Source of the DNA: Pisolithus tinctorius
Lineage: Eukaryota > Basidiomycota > Agaricomycetes > Boletales > Pisolithaceae
Direction of reading: 5' to 3'
DNA length: 64,000 nucleotides
Assembly (NCBI GenBank): GCA_024663395.1
Contig: JANFAH010000009.1
Coordinates: 1-64,000 of the forward strand
Every line of letters starts with the position of its first letter. Positions within the stretch are counted from its first letter, which is position 1. The position numbers and the translations under genes are program-made. The notes beneath the pieces are model-generated. The model had not been told where the DNA came from. It saw nothing but the letters and a program-made list of their open reading frames with translations, and made no database searches. Shown in pieces: positions 36,741 through 48,027 of the stretch.

Positions 36741-37436
36741 TGGGTGTCCCCAGAAGGTATGGATGGGCTCAGCCCCTGAGTTCACCCCTGGCAGCACTGT
36801 CATGCAAGCCGGCCCAACACCAATGCCATGCTAGCTGTCCCGGCAACACTGCCATGTGGGCCGGCCCACCACAAATGCCATGCAGGCCATCCTGGGACGA
36901 ATGCCATGTGAGCCGGGCCAACACCAATGCAATATGAATAGGCCCAATACCAATGCCATGCAGGCTGGCACAACACCAATGCCATGCTGGCTGTCCTGGG
37001 ATCGATTCCACGTGGGCAGACCCAATACCAATGCCATCCAACACGTCCCAGCACCAAAGCAATGTGATCCAGGCCAACACAAACCCAGGACTAATGCCAT
37101 GGAAGCCGTCCATGCTGGCACTGATTTAATGTGAACCGGCACAATGCCACATGCTCTGGCACATCGCCACTGCCTTGGGGCCATCATGGAAGCTGTCCCG
37201 GCACCGATGTATTGTAAGCCGGCACCGGCACCAGGTCCATGTGTTCCAGCACATCCCCAATGCCATGGGGCCATCATGCAGGCCATCCCGGCACCATTGG
37301 AATGTGTTCCAGCACAACACCAATGCCATGGAAGCCATGCTGGAACCAATGCCGTATGTTCTGGCCATCCCCAATACCATGAGGCCTATCGTGCAGGCCA
37401 TTCTGGCGCCATTGTAATGTGTACTGGCACCAGTTC
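36741..37436. repeat. Dispersed/tandem imperfect repeat, left part (split by the Copia element)
   Basis: The stretch is built from varied copies of short phrases such as CCAATGCCATGGGGCCATCA, TGCAGGCCATCCCGGCACCA and TTGTAATGTGTTCCAGCACA, each recurring about every 55-65 bp. The same phrases resume on the far side of the Copia element (42,947-43,570), so this is one array interrupted by that insertion. Long open frames on both strands here are products of the repeats and not genes. CpGs here are frequently in CCGG. Confidence 0.75.
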
Positions 37437-37905
37437 TCACAGATTAATCTATACAAAGTATACTCAGTCGCGCGCGAGTAGCAACAACGTCTAAATATTC
37501 ACCTATATGAAGTATACTAGGCACGAGGGTAAGTAAAGTAAAGAAGAGGGTTAAGTGTGCATGCTCACCTCAGTCGCATGTGAGTAGTGACAACATCTGA
37601 GGTGACAAATCTACTGTGCGAGACTAAGTACTGTAGGTATTACAATACTGAAACCTGCGGATGTTGAATCCACAATTTGCATGACAAGGGCGGTCTGTTC
37701 GAGACGCGCTACATTCTTTGTAAGTAATGAGAAACACGCACATAGGTGCAAGACACAATGAATACAATAGGCGCAAGGGCGTGAAAGTTAATTGCGTGGT
37801 TAATAGTAATGTAAAGTGTGAAAAACCCAAAAAACAGAAAGTAATTCTCATGTCTCGGAGCGGACGCGTTCGGAAAGGACTACGTACGACTTGCCAAATC
37901 TAACA
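37437..37905 (-). repeat. Copia 3' LTR
   Basis: This LTR pairs with 42,478-42,946 over the same 469-bp length without gaps. It ends next to the polypurine tract and is flanked on its outer side by AGTTC. Confidence 0.9.
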
Positions 37906-37912
37906 CTCCCCC

Positions 37913-40900
37913 TCAAGTTGGACGTAGACCGAGCTCGACAGCGAAGTGTTTCACTTTGGGCGACGGCAAGGCTTTCGTCAAGGTATCAGCAATCATATCG
38001 GCGGTCGGGCAATAGATCAAACAGATCTTGCCATTTTCGACAACCCAGCGGATAAAATGAAAACGTATGTCGATATGTTTGGTGTGCGTGTGGTACTGAT
38101 GGTCTTTTGTGAGCGCGATAGCAGATTGATTATCGGAGAACAACGTGGTCGGCTCGACGAGTGGCCCAAATAGCTCTCCGATGAGTGACTGAAGCCATAA
38201 GGCTTCCTTGGCCGCATGGGTAGCTGCCACGTACTCGCTCTCCGTTGTCGACAGCGAGACGATTTCCTGTCGTTTAGAAGACCACGACATGGCGCCACTG
38301 TCTATCAAGAAGGCGTACCCTGAGACTGCTCTGCGGTCTTCCGCCATGCTACCATCTGCGTCTGCGTATCCCACGAGTGTGTTGGGTGCCCCTCCATACA
38401 TCAACTTCAAACTCTTGGTTCCAAGAAGGTAACGATATATTCTTCTAACCGCTTCCCAGTGGGGAATCCCAGGGTTTCCGGAGAAACGAGAGACGGTGGT
38501 CACGGCGTATGAGATGTCAGGATGGGTGCCAAGGGAAGCATACATCAGCGAGCCAACGGCTTCACGATACGGTACGTGTTTCATCACAGCGAATTCAGCG
38601 CCGGTGGAGGGTGACTGACCCGAATGGAGTTTCGTACTAGGTTCCATGGGGTTTGACACAGGCTTCAACTCGTCAAAACCGAAATGACGGATGATCGATT
38701 CGATGTAGGGTCACTGGCACAGTGAGATAGTGCGTTCATCTCGGTTTCTGGTGACCTCTATCCCGAGCAACCAATGGAGCTCGCCAAGGTCAGTTATTTC
38801 GACGTACTTTCTGATGTCCCTTTTGAACTCGTCGATTTCACTTAGAAGTGTAGCAGCGATGGTACAGTCATCGACGTGTATGACGATGATCATGAGTTCA
38901 CCGGTGGAGCGACGTTGGAAGTATATGGCTTGATCAACGGAGCATTGGATAAATTTTAGCTCGTCTACTAATATCTCCACTAGCCTTTGGTACCAGCGGT
39001 GACTGCTTTGCTTTAGGCCATACAGGGTTTTGTGAAGGTGACAGACTTTGCATGGGTGATCGGCAGATTCGAATCCAGGGGGCTGGCACATATAGATGAC
39101 CTCATCATCGGTGAGCGTTCCATTTAGATAGGCTCCTTTTATATCGATCTGATGAAGTTCCAGATTGGAGTGAGCGGCCGTCGCGAGTACGACGCGGATG
39201 GATGCGAGGGTCGCCATAGGTGCAAAAGTGTCAAAGTAATCGATCCCTTCGACCTGCAAGAAACCTTGGGCTACGAGCCTGGCCTTGTACTGCACAATGT
39301 TTCCGGCGGCGTCTTTCTTAGCATGGAAAACCCACTTCAAACCTACGACATTGGCACCAGGAGGTAAGTCAACAAGTTCCCAGGTGCCAGCATTGTTCAG
39401 CATGTTTAACTCCTCTTTGATCCCTTCTTCCCATCGTGGCCAGTCAGGGCGACGGCGAGCTTCAGCTAGTGAACTGGGCTCGAGGGCTTCGGTCTCGGCG
39501 GTGATCTCGTCCATGGCCATAGCGAGGTCGATGCGACATAGGTCGTCATCTGAGTCTTCAATGATAGACGCGAGTAGGGCTGCGGCCTCTTCCTCCCCCT
39601 CAGGCCTGACAGGGTTGGGACATTCTTCAACAACGGTGGGTAGCTGAATTCCCTTTGGTATCTCTGGTGTGCCGCGACGGTTGGTGCTTCCTTTGCCAGC
39701 GAGGATCTCTGCGAGACACTGGCTAGGCTTTCAGATTCGCTTCGCAACAGGTGGTTCAACTGGAGGCAATGGAGGCACGGATTGAGCTGGGGTGACTAGT
39801 GGAGGTGATGGGGCTACAACGGTCTCTGCGATGGGAGCTGTAGTCGTTAGCATCGCGTTCAGTAAGTGGTTGCCTTCTTCCTCCCCCTCGCGAGGTAATG
39901 GCTCAGCTGAGGAGGGGTTCCAGTAGACGTTCCTCTCCATGGTTACAGACTTCTTCTCAGGCCAGTACACATGACAGCCATTGGGGCTATTATCATCAAT
40001 TCCAACCCATTGGCCTTCAGCGACACATCCTCCGAGCTTACTACCACCCTCAACCCGTACCCAGACGCTCGAGCCCCATGCACGGGCTTGACTTAGGTCT
40101 GGTCTCTTTCCGGTCGTGGCTTCGAGAGGGGTTCCTCCATCGAGCGCTTTCGTGGGGGTCCTATTTTTCAGCCAAACAGCGTGACACACGGCTTCACCCC
40201 ATAGAGCGCGAGGCAAACCGCTCTCATGTAGCATCGCACGGACTTTTTCAAGCAGAGTGCAATTGAGACGCTCAGCGACTCCATTGTGCTGCAGGGTGTC
40301 ATGCACAGTGAGCATCTGCTTCATACCAGCTGATTTTAGATACATCACGAATTCCTTTCCTAGGTACTCGCCACCTCGATCGGAATGGAGGACTTTTACG
40401 CAAGTGTCGTGTTGGGTGTGACATGCGGCCTCGAACTCCTTGTAGGCCATGAAGGCCTCACTCTTCTGGTGAAGAAGGTGGATATAAGTGAGTCGCGTTT
40501 TGTCATCAGTGAAGGTGATGTAGTAATGTTGTCCACCAAGTGTTTCTACAGGTGTGGGTCCCCAGATGTCGCTATGTACTTCTTCAGCAAACTTGCGAGC
40601 TTGTTCTCCGACGTGTTCCTTCGCGACAGGCTTCCTGGTTGCCTTTGCGTATACACAGGTTTCACAGAAGGTCGGCTCGTCTTTCGACAAGTTGAACTTC
40701 AAACCTGATACAAGTCCCTTCTCAGCTAGGTGACGAGCGACGGATGGAGATATGTGTCCCATCCTACAGTGAAGTTCCATCACAGTTATTGTTTCAGCTG
40801 CTATGTTTGCACTGTCACAATCGTCGTTGTGGACGACGCGATAGAGCCCAGCTTTAGACTTAGGGATGCGACCAATGACATCGTCGGCAGGGTTCCTGAT

Positions 40901-42382
40901 GGTACAGGTGCCATCAGCGAAGGTGACAGAGTAGCCTAGCTGGTCAAGGCGGCCGACGGACACGAGGGTGTATCCAACCTCGGGTGAGTATAGCACTTTG
41001 GTGAGTCGCAGTTTGGTTACATCATACCCATTTGGCACCTCTATGACTAACTCCCCCATAGCCGTAGCGTCGAAGAGTTGTTTGTTGGCAGCCGAGAATG
41101 ACTTGGGTGGTATCACCACCAACGTCTCGAACTTCTCCTTGTAGGGGGAGATGTGTCGAGTGGATCCGGAATCATAGAGTTCAATGACAGGTGCACTGAT
41201 GGGGCTGTCATTCACGAGGTTCGTGAACTCTGGGGAGATGATAGTGGGCTCGACATGATTTGAAGCGTTGCTGTGGGGTGAGTGCTTGTCATCCACATCC
41301 CCCATCTCGCTGAACCAGTCGTCATCAGTAGCGACGAAGCAGCGTTGATCGTCATCATCATCGTCCGATGACATGCTTAACAGTTCAGGGAGTGGGACTT
41401 CATCGTTGAGTTCCTCCAGGGTGTGCACTGAAAAGGTGCCCTCTTCATCAGAATCAAATGTTACAGCGTGCGCGGATCCCTTTGTAATGGCAGGTGGAGT
41501 TTCCTTCTTTTTATCAGGGTTGGGACATTGAGCTTTGTAGTGGTCCCTCAAGCCACAGTTCCAGCAGGGTCCTCGCGAGCGAGCATACCCTCTCGAACTT
41601 CCCCCTCATCCACTGTTCCTACCATTTCCTCGCCCCCGACTGGAGTGGTTCCTGGGGGTCAAAGCCAAGGCCTCGTCACCATCGTGAGCCTTCTGTTTCA
41701 CTCGTGAGTTACGAGTCTCTTTACATCCTCGCCATTCTGACTCTTCAATAATCAGGGAGATGAGGATATCGGGATCAATGGTTTGTGTTGGGCTGTACAG
41801 GCGGGTGGTCGCTAGCTGTCCAGACACGAAGCTAGCAAGGTACTTAGGCAGTGACTGGATGATGGTCGAACGGTAATCCTTTTCTTCGATCTGTACACTG
41901 ACGGCAGCTAACTCGTCTCTCTTCATACGCAGATCGTCCAAGAACTGGCAGACGTCGCCGTCAACAGGGCACTGCAAGTTCAAAAACTTGGTGCGAAGGT
42001 CGGTCTGTGCATAAGTACCCTTTTCCATGTACTCGTGAACAATCTCATTCCACATAGCCGCGATGCTATTAAGGCTACGCACTCGGAGGGCAGTGGAATC
42101 AGGGATCCGTTGGGTAAGTAAATGTTTCGCCATATTTTCGCTTTTCTGCCACTTAGCAAGTTCATCAGCATCTGGAGGGACTACAGTTACGAATCCATCT
42201 TGATTGGTGGAGGTCGTGCCGACAGGGGAAAGGGAGGTGCCATTGAAGTGGGACCACAGTTCCTTAGCTTTGACAGCAGTCTGGAAGCGAAGGGAAAAGA
42301 TCGCCCAGTTCGCGCCTTTGATGTCAAGCTTCGGAACGTTGCCCGGGAGGGTGTCAGTGGTGACAGGGATAGCAGTAGTCAT
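37913..42382 (-). pseudogene. Copia gag-pol polyprotein gene with three in-frame TGA stops
   Basis: From ATG 42,382 to the stop at 37,913 the minus strand is one continuous frame of 1,490 codons (4,470 nt), broken only at three codons, all TGA: 41,606-41,608, 39,731-39,733 and 38,711-38,713. Order of domains: gag; zinc knuckle CWNCGLRDHYKAQC; protease IELYDSGSTRHISPYKEKF; integrase HCRMGHISPSVARHL with DIWGPTPVET and HSDRGGEYLG; reverse transcriptase GLKWVFHAKKDAAGNIVQYK, HQIDIKGAYLNG and IIVIHVDDC (a YVDD variant); and RNase H ending LFSDNQSAIALTKDHQYHTH, then HIDIRFHFIRWVVE. CGA (Arg) would fit the family at each TGA. There are no frameshifts, so loss of function seems to be by point mutation only. 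Read-through or recoding is a less likely alternative. Confidence 0.9.
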
Positions 42383-42458
42383 TTTGAGGGGTAATTGAGA
42401 ACTGGTTTGGCAGCGAGAATATCGAAACAAAAAGGTGAGACATTCGTGGGCTTATTTA

Positions 42459-42477
42459 GAGCACGGGGCTCATAACC
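42459..42477 (-). promoter_or_regulatory. Copia primer-binding site matching a tRNA-iMet anticodon half
   Basis: Directly inside the 5' LTR the plus strand reads GAGCACGGGGCTCATAACC. This is the sense of an initiator tRNA-Met from the end of the D arm through the anticodon stem-loop (CAT anticodon in CTCATAA), ending inside the anticodon arm. So the element strand is complementary to an internal tRNA stretch and not to the CCA end. Drosophila copia is known to prime from a cleaved 5' half of initiator tRNA-Met; the same use here is an inference. Confidence 0.65.
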
Positions 42478-42946
42478 TCACAGATTAATCTATACGAAGT
42501 ATACTCAGTCGCACGCAAGTAGCGACAACGTCTAAATATTCACCTATATGAAGTATACTAGGCACGAGGGTAAGTAAAGTAAAGAAGAGGGTTAAGTGTG
42601 CGTGCTCACCTCAGTTGTGTGCGAGTAGCGACAACGTCTGAGGTGACAAATCTACTGTGCGAGACTAAGTACTGTAGGTATTACAATACTGAAACCTGCA
42701 GATGTTGAATCCGCAATTTGCATGACACGGGCGGTCTGTTCGAGACACACTACATTCTTTGTAAGTAATGAGAAACGCGCACATAGGTGCGAGACACAAT
42801 GAATACAATAGGCACAAGGGTGCGAAAGTTAATTGCGCGGTTAATAGTAATGTAAAGTGTGAAAAACCCAAAAAACGGAAAGTAATTCTCACATCTCGGA
42901 GCGGATGCGTTTGGAAAGGACTACGTACGACTTGCCAAATCTAACA
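42478..42946 (-). repeat. Copia 5' LTR
   Basis: This LTR is 469 bp, the same length as the 3' LTR. It contains the start of the element transcript by analogy and is flanked on the outer side by the target duplication AGTTC at 42,947-42,951. Confidence 0.9.
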
Positions 42947-43570
42947 AGTTCCATGTATTCCGGCATATCCCCAATGCCACAGGTCCATCATGCAAACCAT
43001 CCCAGCACCTTTGTAATGAGTTCCGGCACATCCCCAATGCCATGGAGGGCGTCCCGGCACCAGCTCTATGTATTCCAGCATATCCCCAATGTGATAGGTC
43101 CATCATGCAAGCCATCCCGGAACCTTTGCAATTAGTGCCGGTACATCCCCAATGCCATGGGGCCATCATGCAGGCCATTCTGGCACCATTGTAATGTAAT
43201 GTGTTCTGGCACAACACCAATGCTGTGGAAGCCATCCTGGAACCCATGCCATTGTAATGTGTTCTGGCACAGCACCAATGCCATGGAAGCTGGCCCGGCA
43301 CCGGTTCCATGTATTCCGGCATATCCCCAATTCCATGACTCCATCATGCAAGCCATCCCGGCACCATCGTAATGTGTTCTGGCACAACACCAACACCGTG
43401 GAAGCCATGCCGGCACCTATGCCATATGTTCCAGCACATCCCCAATTCCATGAGGCCATCATGCAGGCTGTCATGGCACCATTGTAAGGAGTTCCGGCAC
43501 ATCCACCAATGCCATGAGGCCATCAGTCAAGCTGTCCCGGCACCAATGGCATGGAGGCCCACCCAGAAAT
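42947..43570. repeat. Dispersed/tandem imperfect repeat, right part
   Basis: This continues the array at 36,741-37,436. Phrases such as TTCCGGCACATCCCCAATGC, CATCATGCAAGCCATCCCGG and TTGTAATGTGTTCTGGCACA recur every 55-65 bp. Nearly all its CpGs are in CCGG. The first bases (AGTTC) are the second copy of the Copia target duplication. Confidence 0.75.
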
Positions 43571-44081
43571 CATACCATACCATGCCTGACCTGCCTGACC
43601 TCCCGGGAGCAGGTCCACAGTGTATGTATGTACTGGTACCAGTACCATGCCAGAGATGCATGTATTACCACAATGGTGGCTCTGGTAATGACCAGAAGAC
43701 TAGCCAACTACCCAGTACATTTAAACTGTGAATTCAATGCCTTATGGCCTCCAGGAAGCCAGAACAATACCATGAAAGCCACCATCATGCTATACAGCAA
43801 AAGCAATTGAGTTATGCCAGCCAGTCATCATTCAATCATCTAGGTGAACCATGACTCCATTGGCCCTTAGCACTTGTCACACCATGGCCTTGGTACAGAC
43901 ATCACTGTACCAGATTGGTTTTCCAGTATCTGAAGCATACAGTAACAACTACCAGCAGTGGTAGCTACTTCTTCCTGGAGATCGCATTTTGACAATATAG
44001 AATATATTGCTCCAGCTAACAAAGTACAAGTACAAAGACAAAAAAACACGAATGGATTGTGAAATGACATGTACATTAATG
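43571..44081. other. Unassigned sequence with a small palindromic microsatellite-like stretch
   Basis: A short TGTATGTATGTACTGGTACC stretch (about 43,621-43,640) runs into a near-palindrome GGTACCAGTACC. Otherwise no gene or repeat was recognised. The part near 43,980-44,060 is AT-rich and may hold the 3' end of the next (leftward) gene. Confidence 0.4.
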
Positions 44082-45949
44082 TTAGTCGACCTCCATCCTA
44101 CCATCCTGTTTGGGCGCTGATCCAACTGCTGGTGGTGGCGGAGTAATAGAGATTGCCGGACCTCCAGCAGGTCCATGCACAGGTTTGACATTCGAAGGAG
44201 GTACTTCCAAGCCAGCACCTCCCTCGAATGAAGCTGGGGGGGGTTCAGTGGACTCCTGTCTTGAGCCGCTTTGGGATGATTGAACCTCTACAACACTGGT
44301 GGCAGTGCCAAGTTCAACCATGACCAGCATGTGAGGTACCAGTGTAGGGTTGGAGGTAGCGTGAAATGGGACCAGAGGATGGTTAAGCACGTCTGGGGCC
44401 AGGAATAGGTGATTACGGATGGCATCTACCACCCGATGGAGAGTGGCAAGCTCAGTACGGGTTACTTCTATCTCCCACCTCATGTCAGCATTCTCCCGCT
44501 TTAGGATGGTAACCTCTTCCTGATATTCGTCACAATGGCACGGATCATCGGCACTGGTTGTAGTAGTCGGCACTGGAGTGATGGGTGGGTCTGTTGCAGC
44601 GCTTCTTGCACGAGACTGTGACTGAGATAGCCATGACGGAGTAATAATTTCCACTACTCAATAGAAATATTAGTTCAACCGATTAGCCAAAAATATAGGA
44701 CTGTGAACAACTTACTGGGGCGGCCAGTCCATGGGCCAGGAGACGAATGACGGCTTGTTATTTTGGATGGACCGGCGGATTGATTTCGGCTTGGTGCCCT
44801 TTGACGTTTGGCTCATCGACCAGTCGATGGAGCTGGTGCAGCAAGCGTTGAAGTGGTGGGAAGGCCGGCAGTGTCTTCTGGGGATCATTGCTGGCGAGGC
44901 CTTGATTGGGAGGCTTTTCGCTGCATCTCGGACTTGTCTCCCCTCCCCTTGAACAAGCTGCATGAGTATTTCGTACAGTGGCATTGCCAGCATGCCCTGC
45001 CAGCTCGCACCGTACAGGGCCAACTCCTGTCCCGGCATCTCACACACCGCTCAGCTTCCGGCACTACCTCCCAAGACTTGGGAGGGTTGTTGATGTCTCG
45101 CTGGTCCTGCACATCCTCGTCGACTGGTTTCGCCTTCTTCGTTGGTCTCCTTGACCGGCTCTGGCCTCTACTGGTCTGATCACTGGCATTGACAGGCTTG
45201 GCTGCTGGCCGGCCACATCTTGACTGGCTACAGCCCCATGCCTTCTCCCGGTTCTGATCCTCTTCATTTCCCGGCTTCTGCATCGCAACTCCAGTGGTCT
45301 TAGCTGTAATGTCTGTGGGTGCATGTTCAGATCCCGTGTCAGTGGTCTACCCAATTGCCATCGTCAGAATCAGTGCTCACCTGGAAGCCGAGTCCCTTGA
45401 GCCTCATCCGTACCCAACTCTTTCCCCTTCCCCTTATCCACTGGCTGTGCCTGGTGCTCGGCCCTTGACGAAGGCCCGGTAAGCTCCTCCATCACCTTGT
45501 AATATGGGTGAGACTTAGGCTGGTGACGAAGGCGATACCATGGATGATCCTTCACATCGGCCTCTCATGCCATCATCATCTGGTTGAAAGGGGGCCACGT
45601 CTGCGTCGCTATGATTATTGCCGGGTCAACCATGTGCATATCGATAGCAATAAGATGCGGAGGAATCTCGAATGCCGGGGGTAGATGTTGAACAACCGTG
45701 CGGACCATTCCCTACATAGATGTCAGGAACGGATATCATGGCTGCAATTTCACTTACCAGCTGGGCCCACACAAGCTGAGCCACTTTGCACCAGTGCGTA
45801 CCGTCCTGGCCACGAAGCCCTTTTAGTTCCTGCATTGTAACCCTGGCAGCCTCCTCGACCATCTGCTTGGCATTTTCAGCGGTGATGACTGGCTGGATGT
45901 TGTCAGTCGATTGTGCTGGGATGAAGGTGCTGGTGTTGGTGGTAGACAT
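44082..45949 (-). CDS. Zn-cluster and coiled-coil protein of the transposon island, unknown function
   Basis: Several exons read leftwards from ATG 45,949 (MSTTNTSTFIPAQSTDNIQP). They include DGTHWCKVAQLVWAQLV, then VVQHLPPAFEIPPHLIAIDM, then KDHPWYRLRHQPKSHPYYKV, and then a basic region with a Cys cluster (CVRCRDRSWPCTV ... CWQCHCTKYSC, about 45,010-45,080). The last exon (44,654-44,082) has a coiled coil (TILKRENADMRWEIEVTRTE) and a Pro/Ser-rich tail ending GRMEVD. The Cys spacing is like a fungal binuclear zinc cluster but placed in mid-protein. Such genes recur near transposons in Agaricomycetes; whether they are mobile cargo is unknown. Exon limits are approximate, and I could not verify that all frames join. 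Confidence 0.6.
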
Positions 45950-46469
45950 AGTGCTGTTTAACCCTGGGTGTGCAGGTGGTGGGTGCTTGAGTGGTGTGGT
46001 GAATTCGCCAGCTAGCATACACCATTCAACAGGCTTACATAAGCACAATACAAATGCTCACTCTGGTGATGCTGTGATTTACAATATTCAATGTACTGGT
46101 TTAACCATTGAACATATTTTGCTGGGAGTATTGTATGGCAGTTGACAGTCATTCCACTAAGTGCCCATTTACATTATGTATGCACTTGCACATCCTGCAT
46201 GATGACTCGTGAAAAAATATTGTGTAATACAATCACCTTGTTTATAAGGTCACTCCAGCCCCAAAATGAGACGCTTTTTTCGACATCCGCGCATCTGCCT
46301 GACAATTGACTCTGCACGGCAAAACCCACTGGTCGTGACTGGGTTCCGGCATGGTAAACAAGGTGCCTGCCGGCAGCGCCGGCCATGTTCTAGTCTTATC
46401 ACTGGTACCGAAATCATTCTCAAACATCGGTGTAATCCCCACAGCGCCTACAACGTTTCGAACTTTCAT
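45950..46469. promoter_or_regulatory. Divergent promoter region between two island genes
   Basis: This 520-bp spacer lies between the start of the leftward Zn-cluster gene and the start of the rightward Pro-rich gene. It contains AT-rich parts (about 46,060-46,240). Short open frames at 46,174-46,469 on the minus strand have no motif. No clear TATA element was identified. Confidence 0.35.
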
Positions 46470-47661
46470 ATGGCTCCCAGAAATGTTAGATTCAGTTCTG
46501 GCAGTCCAGATAAACTCCGTAAGTCAGCCGGTCCAAGGACCATTACTTCTAATGACTGTGTGCAGTAATTCCATCATGCCATGATATGCAGTGGCTCGCA
46601 TCTCTCGATGAGGATGAGGAAATGCTTACTGAAGATGACCTGCCAGACACGCCATCATCCCCGTTATGCAAGCCACCTTTCGAGCTGTCCCCAGCTCAAA
46701 CAACATGCACAACCAGACCGGAACCCTCCTTCCAGTCCCCTGGTTCACCCAGATCACCTTTGATAGAGCCAGCATGGGAGTCATTTGCACCGTCTCCCTC
46801 CTCTAGCAGCCCATTGATTGAGCCTCCTTGGGACTCCATATCAACATGCCTCTCTGACGGCACCCCATTACTTGAGCCAGCATGGGACAAATCACCACCG
46901 CCTGTTTCCCCAGGTACTCCATTGCACGAGCCACCTTGGGGGTCACCCCCACCATTTCAGTCCCCACCGGTCAGTCCTTTACAAGAACTGGCATTTCAGT
47001 CGCCTGCTGCCACAAGATCATCAGCTCACATCTACCCAACTCAAGCAGCTGGCCAATCATCATGACCACTCATCCTATTGCATGAGCCCCAATTTCGGTC
47101 CTTGACTGCCTCTGTGTCACCAGCCCGTTGCAATCCTATCCTGGTTCCCAGCCCAACAACATTCACATCGCCTGGCGGCAATTTCCCCGGTCCTCATCAA
47201 CCTATGGACCTTTCAGATGCTCCTGCATCATTCAGCTCCACATCGATACCACCGGCTAGATCCCCATCGCTGGTTCCAATCCCGTTGTCGCATTCAGAGC
47301 TTTTCGCAGTCTCCCAGGAGTTCGCCATACAGCCGGGAGTTGATACTCCACAAACCGAGCGTAAGTCCAGAAGTTCCTACACAACCATAGCTAAACATGT
47401 CTACCAGTTCAAATGTCAAGGCGGATCTCCGGTATCATGGCTAGGAGTGGGGCGCATCAGCCAGACATCAATGCCGCACATGATGCCAATCTGATCACCG
47501 CATATAGGTATTATGTGAATACCCTGGTGGATGCAACCAGGGAGTGGCGATCACATGTTGAGCGGCATGCCATGCTTACCAGATTCCGGCAACAGTTAGC
47601 AAATCTTGTGGAGGAAGAGCCAGCAGTTGTAGGCTACCGTCTTAAACCAGACCAGCTTTAA
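46470..47661 (+). CDS. Pro/Ser-rich protein with tandem PLIEP-type repeats, unknown function
   Basis: Exon 1 is ATG 46,470 (MAPRNVRFSSGSPDKL). The intron GTAAGT...TGTGTGCAG joins it in frame to LIPSCHDMQWLASLDEDEEM. The middle has four to five tandem protein repeats of about 25 residues: PLIEPAWESF, PLIEPPWDSI, PLLEPAWDKS, PLHEPPWGSP. The next part (to about 47,390) is Pro/Ser-rich, and the last exon (from about 47,413) is helical, with VNTLVDATREWRSHVERHAM and a stop at 47,661. I do not recognise the family. It faces away from the Zn-cluster gene across a shared promoter region. A TE-associated gene pair is likely but unproven. Confidence 0.55.
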
Positions 47662-47810
47662 TTTGTATATTTAACTCATTTCAATGAACATTATGTTGAA
47701 TGGAATTGGAGAAGTGCACAAATTGGCCATGATTGGATTGTGACAGTGGGTTACGGTACATGGTAGCTATGGGGCCGGTAATTCACCGGCAATTCTTGCA
47801 CTGTGCACTA

Positions 47811-48027
47811 CAGTGAGGGACAAAAGTGTTGCAATGTTTGTGAGGTGTGACTTGTTGCTGATATAGCTTGGGCTATTCTGCACAGATAATCATGATACCT
47901 ATACCATTGGAAAGGGGTGACTCTAGGCTTTCCAGAGCACTAAGGTTCAGTCCAAACAAAGCAATACATGCTGAGATACACCCTATTCTTTCCAAAAAGT
48001 GCATTGCAACGCTTTTGTCCCTGACTG
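47811..48027. repeat. 217-bp terminal module with its own 26-bp inverted ends
   Basis: The first 26 bp (47,811-47,836) and the inverse of 48,002-48,027 agree at 24 of 26 positions. The same unit in mirror image occupies 49,166-49,382. It looks like a small MITE in itself, so the foldback element may be a composite of two such units in inverted order. Confidence 0.7.

Larger units (their letters stand above)
37437..42946 (-). mobile_element. Copia-type (Ty1/copia) LTR retrotransposon, 5.5 kb, complete ends
   Basis: Both LTRs are 469 bp (37,437-37,905 and 42,478-42,946), reading TGTTAGATTTGG...TCTGTGA on the element (minus) strand. A 5-bp target duplication, AGTTC, flanks the element at 37,432-37,436 and 42,947-42,951. 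The polypurine tract CTTGAGGGGGAG (37,906-37,917) abuts the 3' LTR, and the primer-binding site abuts the 5' LTR. The inside is one gag-pol frame with integrase before reverse transcriptase, which is the Copia order. It sits inside the dispersed repeat array. The LTRs differ at about 27 positions by hand count, so the insertion is not recent. Confidence 0.92.

Noticed and set aside
36769..37440. Several open frames of 85-170 codons in the dispersed repeat
   Set aside because: They are products of the short repeat period and recur in several frames on both strands. The same holds for frames at 42,921-43,731 and 59,483-59,885.
38711..41608. The three TGAs of the Copia gag-pol as programmed read-through or a changed code
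   Set aside because: Host genes in the same window use TGA as a normal stop (for example at 18,074 and 34,669), and three read-through sites in one frame have no precedent that I know. Mutation is simpler.
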